Position numbers and translations under genes: made by a program
DNA from: a virus
Strand: one strand, 5' to 3'
Length of the DNA stretch: 29,368 nucleotides
IMG/VR virus record: IMGVR_UViG_3300025276_000149
Coordinates: 1 to 29,368 of that record
In this document: piece by piece, positions 1 through 5,970 of the stretch
Layout of the letters: each line of letters starts with the position of its first letter
Position numbering within the stretch: position 1 is the first letter of the stretch
Notes under the pieces: model-generated
Told to the model about the DNA's origin: nothing
The model's database searches: none
The model's input: the letters and a program-made list of their open reading frames with translations, nothing else

Positions 1-220
1 CACCAGCGAGAACTACGTTGGCCTATCCAGCAACGGCTACCCTGACACCGCTGGGGCCACCATTGATGTGAAGGGTGCTATCAACAACAGGCAATCAGGT
101 TTGACTGCGGGTCAGAGTTACTTTGTGCAGACGGATGGCACACTAACCACAACCGCAGGAGACCCAAGTGTCTTTGCTGGCACAGCCATATCGGCAACAA
201 AGATGATCGTGAAAGGCTAG
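1..220 (+). CDS. Tail fibre protein, C-terminal end only (gene enters from the left)
   Basis: An open frame reads from base 2 to a TAG at 218-220, giving 72 residues of a protein whose start lies outside the window. It closely matches the last 70 or so residues of the next gene: both contain TAGQSYFVQTDGT, DPSVFAGTAISAT and end VKG or VKT. The two genes are therefore tandem paralogues sharing a C-terminal domain, 3 nt apart. By context this is a tail fibre or receptor-binding protein. The shared end may be a trimerisation or attachment domain, but no known family is evident to me. Confidence 0.75.
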   Translation, partial: TSENYVGLSSNGYPDTAGATIDVKGAINNRQSGLTAGQSYFVQTDGTLTTTAGDPSVFAGTAISATKMIVKG

Positions 221-223
221 AGC

Positions 224-1684
224 ATGAGAACTATACCTGAACTTGAAGAGGGTACGCATAGGGCCAAGGCTTCTGGTACACTGCCGGATGGTAAGCCTGT
301 TATTGTGAATGTAGATGGGACAGTTAGTGCTGTTGCTGAAACTGCTGTTAGTCAGGCTGTTGGCACCCCTGTTGTCTGGCAAAGTGCTAGAAAGGATTTT
401 TGCTCCGCTACTTTTGATAGCAACTCCAATAAGGTTGTTATTGCTTACAAAGATAGGGCAAATTCTAACTACGGGACAGCTATTGTAGGAACAGTAGACC
501 CGTCTGACAATTCTATTAGCTACGGGACACCTGTGGTTTTTGAGAGTGCAAACTCTACTTACTTTTCGTCCACCTTTGATAGTTCCTCAAACAAAGTAGT
601 TATTGCTTACATAGATAACGGAAACTCAAACTACGGCACAGCCATTGTAGGAACCGTAAGCGGTACGGGAATCAGCTTCGGTTCTGCGGCAGTCTTTGAG
701 AGCGCAGATACATTTATACCTTCTGCTACTTTCGACAACAACTCTAATAAAGTGGTTATTGCATACGCAGATGTTGGTAATCAAGATAGAGGGACAGCCA
801 TTGTAGGAACCGTAAGTAATACTTCTATCAGCTTTGGTTCTGCTGTAGTCTTTGATAGCACTGGTGCGACAAACAGTATTTCGTCTACCTTTGATAGCGA
901 CTCGAACAAGGTAGTTATTGCTTACAGTGATGCTGGTAGTTCTGATAAAGGGACAGCTATTGTCGGAACTGTTAGCTCAACTTCTATCAGCTTCGGAAGT
1001 GCTGTAGTCTTTGAGGAAGGCGTTACAACTTCAACTTCAAGTACTTTTGATAGCCTTAACAATAAAGTCGTTATTGCGTATAAAGATGCTGGTAATTCTA
1101 ATAAAGGAACGGCAATCGTAGGTACAGTTAGCTCAACTTCTATCAGCTTCGGAAGTGCTGTAGTCTTTGAAGAGGGCGAGACAACTAACATTTCAAGTAC
1201 TTTTGATAGCAATGCTAATAAAGTGGTTATAGCATATCGAGACGGAGGAAACTCTAATCAAGGCACATTGTCTGTTGGGACGGTAAGTGAGACATCTATC
1301 AGTTTTAGTTCTGCTGTAGTCTTTGAGGATTCTGCTTCTGAAGACTGTTCATCTACCTTTGACAGCAATGCTAATAAAGTGGTTATTGTTTACAAGAATG
1401 ATGGTAACTCTGAATACGGGACTGCTGTAGTGTTTCAACCCGCCTTCACCTCCATCAACCTCACCGCTGAGAACTACATCGGCACGTCTCAGGGCGGCTC
1501 TGTAGCAAGCGGTAGCAGCGCAACGGTAGACATTATCGGCTCAGTCAGCACAAACCAGTCTAGCCTTACAGCAGGGCAGAGCTACTTCGTTCAGACAGAC
1601 GGGACGATAGGCACAACCGCTGCTGATCCAAGCGTCTTTGCAGGGACGGCAATATCTGCTACAAGTTTAGTAGTTAAAACATAG
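224..1684 (+). CDS. Tail fibre / receptor-binding protein with seven tandem propeller-like repeats
   Basis: A 486-residue protein. Residues 1-46 form a short head containing SGTLPDGKPVIVNVDGTV. Residues 47-405 hold seven repeats of about 50 residues, each with the pattern STFDSxSNKVVIAYxDxGNSxxGTAIVGTVSxTSISFGS. The seventh ends GTAVV without the rest, as if closing a ring. Residues 415-486 repeat the C-terminal domain of the preceding gene. Seven short beta-rich repeats suggest a seven-bladed beta-propeller, typical of carbohydrate or protein binding. The variable residues sit between the conserved FDS and GTA strands. AAAGG lies 9 nt before the ATG. The role in host recognition is inferred from repeats and neighbours; no enzyme motif is visible. 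Confidence 0.8.
   Translation: MRTIPELEEGTHRAKASGTLPDGKPVIVNVDGTVSAVAETAVSQAVGTPVVWQSARKDFCSATFDSNSNKVVIAYKDRANSNYGTAIVGTVDPSDNSISYGTPVVFESANSTYFSSTFDSSSNKVVIAYIDNGNSNYGTAIVGTVSGTGISFGSAAVFESADTFIPSATFDNNSNKVVIAYADVGNQDRGTAIVGTVSNTSISFGSAVVFDSTGATNSISSTFDSDSNKVVIAYSDAGSSDKGTAIVGTVSSTSISFGSAVVFEEGVTTSTSSTFDSLNNKVVIAYKDAGNSNKGTAIVGTVSSTSISFGSAVVFEEGETTNISSTFDSNANKVVIAYRDGGNSNQGTLSVGTVSETSISFSSAVVFEDSASEDCSSTFDSNANKVVIVYKNDGNSEYGTAVVFQPAFTSINLTAENYIGTSQGGSVASGSSATVDIIGSVSTNQSSLTAGQSYFVQTDGTIGTTAADPSVFAGTAISATSLVVKT
362..1437 (+). repeat. Seven tandem ~150-nt coding repeats (propeller blades)
   Basis: In-frame repeats inside the tail fibre gene, with a period of about 50 codons. Blades 5 and 6 share a perfect 44-nt block (971-1014 and 1127-1170, offset 156 nt or 52 codons), which points to recent duplication or gene conversion between adjacent blades. 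Confidence 0.8.
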
Positions 1685-1937
1685 AGTAACACAGACCCAA
1701 TACGAAGTGACACCTAAATAAAAATGAGTTAAAATATTAGCCGCCCTTAATGCTTAATTAATAAACTTTAGCTAATATACCTAATATAACATGTACTAAA
1801 TCTTGTACCATATATCGTACAACAAAAAAACAAGTAGATTATCACACTGCTGAAAAAGCAATCGTTGATGCGCTGTTTTACCCTCACCCTGAATATTTTC
1901 TAAATCCCACTTTGGGTAATAAAGAGGCTCCTTTTAA
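1685..1937. other. AT-rich intergenic region, no supported gene
   Basis: These 253 bases hold no ORF with a usual start. The plus strand is open from about 1765 to 1977, but that frame has no ATG, GTG or TTG until late and overlaps the next gene. It contains an inverted repeat TTGTAC/GTACAA (1804-1809 and 1818-1823), and the tetramer GTAC recurs at 1793, 1805 and 1817, exactly 12 nt apart. No clear terminator was seen after the fibre gene. Confidence 0.5.
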
Positions 1938-2129
1938 ATGGATAGACGCACTGCATCTTTGGCACATGACCGGGTAGATTTTTTGGAGAAAGAGATGATA
2001 GCTATCAAAACAGAGGTTCGGATTCAATTTAAAGATTTATTTAATAGAGTCAGACGCTTAGAGAGCATAATGATAGCAGCAACGGCTTCAATCATTGCGC
2101 TGTTAGTCACCGTGCTGATGAAAATGTGA
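1938..2129 (+). CDS. Small coiled-coil protein with C-terminal TM helix (XhlA-like, possible lysis accessory)
   Basis: A 63-residue protein. Residues 14-43 look like an amphipathic coiled coil (FLEKEMIAIKTEVRIQF, then a NRVRRLES segment). Residues 45-61 are hydrophobic and end in a Lys-containing tail. This coiled coil plus C-terminal anchor resembles the XhlA haemolysin/holin-accessory type, but that is a topology match only. AAGAGG lies about 10 nt before the ATG. It opens a run of small membrane proteins that leads to the holin and endolysin, so a role in lysis or in a membrane complex is plausible. Confidence 0.6.
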   Translation: MDRRTASLAHDRVDFLEKEMIAIKTEVRIQFKDLFNRVRRLESIMIAATASIIALLVTVLMKM

Positions 2130-2137
2130 GCTAAGTT

Positions 2138-2608
2138 ATGGATCCGGTCACATGTATAGCCGCTGCATCTGCCGCCTTTAAAGGTATTAAGAAAGCCGTC
2201 GATTTTGGTAAGAGTATACACGAAATGTCGGGATCTATATCTCAATTTGCGAAAGCGGCTTCAGATATAGATTTTTTAGAAAAGAAAGCAGAAAAACCAC
2301 CGCTCTACAAAATGTTTGGGGACACAGAGGCTAACGCCCTGGAAATATGGTCCCAGAAGCAAAAACTGGCTGAAATGAGGGAAGAACTACGAAGCCACAT
2401 AAGTTGGACATACGGTCCAAGTGCTTGGGAAGCCATAGTAAAAATTGAGGGCCAACAACGTAAGAGGCAACAAGAATTAGTCTACAAGAAGCAAGAATTT
2501 ATAGAGAGTTGCATATCCTTTGTTATCGGCACAACCTTAATGTTATCTGGCGTAGGTGCTTTAATAACGATCCTGTTTTTCCTTGGCGTAAAGCATGGCA
2601 GATGGTGA
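2138..2608 (+). CDS. Conserved marine-phage protein with C-terminal TM segment, function unknown
   Basis: A 156-residue protein starting MDPVTCIAAASAAFKGIKKA. The middle is charged and helical (about 30-120), followed by one strong hydrophobic segment at about 128-150 (FVIGTTLMLSGVGALITIL) and a short basic end. From memory, proteins with this start and layout recur in T7-like marine phages near the tail and lysis genes, with no assigned function. It starts 8 nt after the preceding gene, with only a weak GAG-type binding site. It could be a membrane-associated virion or lysis component. Confidence 0.65.
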   Translation: MDPVTCIAAASAAFKGIKKAVDFGKSIHEMSGSISQFAKAASDIDFLEKKAEKPPLYKMFGDTEANALEIWSQKQKLAEMREELRSHISWTYGPSAWEAIVKIEGQQRKRQQELVYKKQEFIESCISFVIGTTLMLSGVGALITILFFLGVKHGRW

Positions 2609-2781
2609 TCTGGTTTTTGCTGTGGTTTCAGTTTCAGAATAACACTCTGAAATATTACCAAATATCCCAATTCCCCACCAAAGATGAGTGTTTTAAAGCC
2701 AAAAACGATGCCCAAGTTTTGGTGACAAGCAGCACGATCATGGTGGGATGTTTCGAAGTTGTACCTGACCCTCTTAAATAA
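2602..2781 (+). CDS. Small secreted or membrane-anchored protein with two cysteines
   Basis: The frame is open from further upstream, but the likely start is the ATG at 2602, which overlaps the stop of the previous gene (ATGGTGA). This gives 59 residues. Residues 1-9 (MVIWFLLWF) are hydrophobic like a signal anchor. The rest is a small soluble domain with two cysteines (DECFKAKND and VGCFEVVPD), which could form a disulphide outside the inner membrane. Its place among holin-type genes suggests a lysis accessory, for example a spanin-like role, but no spanin signature such as a lipobox is seen. Confidence 0.5.
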   Translation: MVIWFLLWFQFQNNTLKYYQISQFPTKDECFKAKNDAQVLVTSSTIMVGCFEVVPDPLK

Positions 2782-2802
2782 TTCATTAGCCGGGAGTGTA
2801 AA

Positions 2803-3117
2803 ATGACCAATTACGACCTCAACGGGAACGGCAGGATTGATCTTGATGAATACGAGATCGTGCTGGAAGACCGCCGCCGCAAGATGGAAGACGCTGATGC
2901 GAAACGTGACGCACAAAGGCGCATGACCTGGTGCGCTCTATCGGGAATGATTTTGTATCCGTTCCTGATCCTAGCAGCCTCTCTGGGGGGCTTAGATACT
3001 GCTGCAAAGCTAATGGCAGATATCGCTTCAGTATATGTGATCGGCGCTTCAGGGGTGGCTGCCGCCTACTTTGGCTTCAACGCAATGGAGAGTAAAAATG
3101 ATAGCTCTACTGGGTAG
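2803..3117 (+). CDS. EF-hand motif protein with two TM segments (holin-like)
   Basis: A 104-residue protein. The N-terminus carries DLNGNGRIDLDEYE (residues 5-18), a near-perfect EF-hand calcium loop with acidic or polar ligands at 1, 3, 5, 9 and 12. A charged helix follows, then two hydrophobic segments at about 43-62 and 70-93. GGGAG lies 6 nt before the ATG. The gene sits directly before the three-TM holin and overlaps it. Two TM segments in a lysis cassette fit a holin or antiholin. Calcium sensing is an inference from the motif alone. Confidence 0.65.
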   Translation: MTNYDLNGNGRIDLDEYEIVLEDRRRKMEDADAKRDAQRRMTWCALSGMILYPFLILAASLGGLDTAAKLMADIASVYVIGASGVAAAYFGFNAMESKNDSSTG

Positions 3118-3553
3118 CGCACTAGGCTTCGGGACATCATTCCTGCCACAGGTTTTAGGTTTCTTTCAGAAGAAGCAGGACCACAAGAACCGCATTGAAG
3201 AACTGCGGCTACAAGGCGAACTCGCAAGCCTTGGCGTGATGCACGACATCCAGAAACTCGACAAGCAAGCTGAGATTGCAGAAACAAAGGCGCTCTATGA
3301 ATTTGCTAACCCATCTAGCGGCTTTGCCGCAGGCTTATCCGCATCTGTACGACCTGTTATTACTTACTTGTTTTTTGGCTTATTCCTTGCCGTCAAAGCA
3401 GTCATCTTGCTCAAGGCGCTGGAAGCAGGAAGTGATTGGAAAGACGCAGTTCCATTGATGTTCGATACGGAAACTCAGGCTTTGTTCAGCGCAATTATCG
3501 CCTTCTGGTTTGGTCAGCGCAGCGTCAGTAAATTCATGGGAGCAAACAAATGA
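3098..3553 (+). CDS. Three-TM holin of the GTA-release type
   Basis: The start is placed at the ATG at 3098 because GGAG lies 8 nt upstream; an ATG at 3071 in the same frame has no such site. The 151-residue product has hydrophobic segments at about 1-22, 88-110 and 127-143, separated by a charged helical middle (HKNRIEELRLQGELAS). The segments around RPVITYLFFGLFLAVK and FSAIIAFWFGQRS match my memory of the three-TM holin family involved in gene transfer agent release (PF11351). Holins form inner-membrane lesions that let the endolysin out. The stop overlaps the endolysin start (ATGA). Confidence 0.75.
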   Translation: MIALLGSALGFGTSFLPQVLGFFQKKQDHKNRIEELRLQGELASLGVMHDIQKLDKQAEIAETKALYEFANPSSGFAAGLSASVRPVITYLFFGLFLAVKAVILLKALEAGSDWKDAVPLMFDTETQALFSAIIAFWFGQRSVSKFMGANK

Positions 3554-4167
3554 GTGAAGCAATGAAACGCCTGCAAGAAAAGGCTGGCGTTGGCTCAGAC
3601 GGTGCTTTCGGTCCTAATACGGCACGGGCGATAGCAAAGCATTATGAACTATCCCCTGAACGTGGTGCACACTTGTTGGGCCAAGCACACCATGAGAGCG
3701 GCGGTTTCAAGAAAACTACAGAGAGCCTCTATTATTCAACACCAGAGCGCATCCAGGCTGTGTGGCCTTCTCGTTTTGATACGGTAGCAGACGCAGAGCC
3801 TTACGCTAAGAACCCGGAGGGTCTAGCGGATAAAGTTTACGGTGATCGGATGGGCAATGAAGGCGAAGGCTTTCTGTGGCGGGGTCGTGGATTTTTACAA
3901 TTAACTGGCAAATTTAATTACCGGAAGTTTGCTGCTGAGATGAACCTGCCCGATGTAATGACTGATCCAGATTTAGTCTGTGAAGAGTATGCGTTTGAAA
4001 CAGCACAATGGTTTTTCCAAACCAACGGCTTGTTTGCGATTGCCGATGGTGGCGTCAACGACAGCATTATTAAAAAGATTACTAAGCGGGTCAATGGCGG
4101 TCATCACGGCTCAATAGATCGTATCAATCAGACCAATAAAATATATAGCTGGTTGCTAAAAAACTAG
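3550..4167 (+). CDS. Endolysin, GH19 chitinase-like muramidase
   Basis: A 205-residue protein. Residues 7-31 (RLQEKAGVGSDGAFGPNTA) resemble half of a peptidoglycan-binding repeat. Residues 40-205 are a GH19 lysozyme-like domain: AHHESGGF contains the likely acid Glu49, TESLYYST holds Glu58, and GFLWRGRGFLQLTG plus YRKF are family-typical. It cleaves the glycan backbone of peptidoglycan at the end of infection. There is no signal peptide, so it needs the holin encoded immediately upstream (4-nt overlap). Confidence 0.9.
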   Translation: MSEAMKRLQEKAGVGSDGAFGPNTARAIAKHYELSPERGAHLLGQAHHESGGFKKTTESLYYSTPERIQAVWPSRFDTVADAEPYAKNPEGLADKVYGDRMGNEGEGFLWRGRGFLQLTGKFNYRKFAAEMNLPDVMTDPDLVCEEYAFETAQWFFQTNGLFAIADGGVNDSIIKKITKRVNGGHHGSIDRINQTNKIYSWLLKN

Positions 4168-4174
4168 TTGGATG

Positions 4175-4190
4175 AGTGAATTATTTCACT
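4175..4190. promoter_or_regulatory. 6-bp inverted repeat overlapping a -35 box
   Basis: AGTGAA-TTAT-TTCACT is a perfect dyad between the endolysin stop and the promoter of the acyltransferase gene. Its last base is the first base of the -35 hexamer TTGCTA. It could be an operator, or a weak hairpin isolating the two genes. Confidence 0.4.
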
Positions 4191-4218
4191 TGCTATAACA
4201 TTAACTAAGTGGTATAAT
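4190..4218 (+). promoter_or_regulatory. Strong sigma70-type promoter for the acyltransferase and downstream virion genes
   Basis: TTGCTA (4190-4195), a 17-nt spacer and a perfect TATAAT (4213-4218). The spacer holds the TAACTAAG box (4202-4209) also found at the promoters near 20140, 26270 and 28440. The expected start near 4226 leaves about 20 nt before the ATG at 4247. It is the best promoter match seen inside the structural module. Confidence 0.7.
4201..4212 (+). promoter_or_regulatory. TAACTAAG box, copy 1 (putative phage operator)
   Basis: TTAACTAAGTGG inside the -35/-10 spacer. It shares the core TAACTAAG with copies at 20142-20153, 26284-26295 and 28433-28444. Confidence 0.5.
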
Positions 4219-4246
4219 TATCTCATACTAAAGAATTAAGGTTACC

Positions 4247-4669
4247 ATGCAATTACAAAAAGCCGTCCTAGACAGCTTGTACTTGTTCAACCAATCGCCT
4301 GATCATCGAATATACACTTTGGTTGAATTTAACCATTACTGTTTGTTCCCACTGATCCATAAAAAAGTTCAACTTTTCTACGATGGAACCAAGCCAATAG
4401 GCTTCGTTTCGTGGGCTTGGTTAACCCCTGATGAAGCACATAACTTTCTGGATGAGCGGTGGGTTCCTGATGAAGAAACATACAAGCGACCAGATGTAAT
4501 AACCGAAGACCTCCAACTTTGGGGAATTGAGTTCATAGCTCCATTCGGCAGCACATTAAAAGTCATGCGAGGCATGATGCAACATTCTCAAACCGTCTTA
4601 GGACAAAGAGTTCCAGTAAATTGGCGGCGGTTTAAACAACCAGATTTAAAACACACTAAGGAGTTATAA
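4247..4669 (+). CDS. HlyC-family toxin-activating lysine acyltransferase homologue
   Basis: A 140-residue protein. It aligns along its length with HlyC-type enzymes, which use acyl-ACP to fatty-acylate lysines of RTX toxins. SPDHR (17-21) matches the S-P-L-H-R around HlyC's catalytic His23, giving His20 here. YDGTKPIGFVSWAWL (45-59) matches the Y-C-S-W-A-N-L region. WGIEFIAPFG (92-101) matches WFIDWIAPFG, with Glu95 in place of HlyC's Asp92. About 140 residues is slightly shorter than bacterial HlyC (about 170). The gene has its own promoter and AAGG 5 nt before the ATG. No RTX toxin is present in the window. The next gene starts one base after this stop and has its ribosome site inside this gene, so the two are probably translationally coupled. 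A virion substrate is inferred. Confidence 0.85.
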   Translation: MQLQKAVLDSLYLFNQSPDHRIYTLVEFNHYCLFPLIHKKVQLFYDGTKPIGFVSWAWLTPDEAHNFLDERWVPDEETYKRPDVITEDLQLWGIEFIAPFGSTLKVMRGMMQHSQTVLGQRVPVNWRRFKQPDLKHTKEL

Positions 4670-4670
4670 T

Positions 4671-5945
4671 ATGGGCGGCGGTGGTGGAGACACAGTAACA
4701 AATACAGGGCTGGGCGATGAGCAGTACGAAACACTCTCATCGAACCAGACACAAATGCAGTCAGATATGGAGGCACAGCAAGCTGCTAATGAAGCCGCTC
4801 TGGCGGAGCAGAATGCTTCAATGCAGGCGTCAATAAGTGCAGCTAACGCAAGTGCTGCGGCATCTGCAGGGGCGGCTCAAGCCGCTAGTGCAGCAAACTC
4901 CGGGCGATTTGATACGCTGGATACTAGCGTGGCTGGTGTGGACACCAACGTCACTACGGGATTTGCATCAATTCAAGATTTGTTAGACCAGTATAATACT
5001 GCTTCCAATCAACAATTTGATGCCTTGAATACAGGCGTGACAGGCGGTTTTGAGCAGGTAGGAAACCGTTTTGATACGGTTGATACTGCGACAGGTGCTA
5101 TCCAAGGGGCAGTAGATCAGGGCAATGTTGATCAAGCGCAGGGCTTTTCAAACGCACAAGTAAATCGAACAGCTAATGCTGCGGCTAATACTACCAACTT
5201 TGCAGAGGCTGGCGAAGCTTTGAACCAAGGATTTGCAGACACCTCAAATCAGATGACGCAGACGCAGGCTAACGTATTAGGCGGTCAGGGCGAGTTACAA
5301 ACCGACTTAGATACGATGTCTGATACAGCAGATATCTATGCTACACAGTCTCTGGAAAATCAGGCTGGTCTGCAGCAAGGGCAAGACAGCTTCGTCAGTA
5401 GCTTTGATGACTATGTGGATCGGTATGGCGACGATACCCGCATAGCCAATCAGACCAGAGCAGATATGCAACAAGCCAACGCAAATGCAAATCGTAGCTT
5501 GCGGCAGGATGTGGGTGACTTTGCTCAAGCGGCTGCTACAGGTCAGAAAGAAGTGTCTCAGCAAGTTCGATCAATGGATCAACAATTCGCTGCAAGTCTT
5601 GCTTCACTGGATGCCGGGCAAATTACAACAGCACGGGATATGGCAAGGGTAGCTTCCGGGCAAACGGACCTAGATATAGCTTCACGGCAAAATTATAGCC
5701 AGCTTGGCGCAGCCTTTGACAACAACGGCGCATTAATTCCTACAAACGTAGATCGGGCGGGTAACACAACAACTCGGTCAATGGATGACGGTGGCAACCT
5801 ACTCCTGAACCGATTTGATGTTCGTGGAGTTAACACCGGATTTATGTCCATCAATTTGCGAGAATCTTTACAGCAACTGAGTTCATTGCAGACGCCTGCA
5901 AGATCAAGTGCAGGATTTACATCACCTTTTGTAACAACTCGCTAA
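4671..5945 (+). CDS. Virion-type Gln/Ala/Asn-rich coiled-coil protein with a single lysine
   Basis: A 424-residue protein beginning MGGGGGDTVTNTGLGDEQ. It is very rich in Gln, Ala, Asn, Asp and Thr, with repeated FDTLDTxV / FDTVDTAT / FDALNTGV segments at about 80-140 and long low-complexity helical stretches (residues 18-78 and 260-340). It has no TM segment. It contains 19 arginines and only one lysine, Lys293 in TGQKEVSQQ (codon 5547-5549). AAGGAG lies 8 nt before the ATG, inside the acyltransferase gene. Its position before the other ejection-type proteins suggests an internal virion or tail-associated protein; I recognise no family. The lysine depletion next to a lysine acyltransferase is its oddest feature. 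Confidence 0.75.
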   Translation: MGGGGGDTVTNTGLGDEQYETLSSNQTQMQSDMEAQQAANEAALAEQNASMQASISAANASAAASAGAAQAASAANSGRFDTLDTSVAGVDTNVTTGFASIQDLLDQYNTASNQQFDALNTGVTGGFEQVGNRFDTVDTATGAIQGAVDQGNVDQAQGFSNAQVNRTANAAANTTNFAEAGEALNQGFADTSNQMTQTQANVLGGQGELQTDLDTMSDTADIYATQSLENQAGLQQGQDSFVSSFDDYVDRYGDDTRIANQTRADMQQANANANRSLRQDVGDFAQAAATGQKEVSQQVRSMDQQFAASLASLDAGQITTARDMARVASGQTDLDIASRQNYSQLGAAFDNNGALIPTNVDRAGNTTTRSMDDGGNLLLNRFDVRGVNTGFMSINLRESLQQLSSLQTPARSSAGFTSPFVTTR

Positions 5946-5970
5946 CACAAATAAGAAAAAAGGATAAATT

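Noticed and set aside
1765-1977. Plus-strand open frame containing a protein-like stretch (AEKAIVDALFYPHPEYFLN)
   Set aside because: No start codon of the usual kinds before the last third, no ribosome site, and it overlaps the start of the well-supported 63-residue gene. It might be a relic, but I cannot support it.
2509-2601. Upstream part of the 90-residue frame ending at 2781
   Set aside because: It lies inside the preceding gene without a ribosome site; the ATG at 2602 overlapping that gene's stop is the sensible start.
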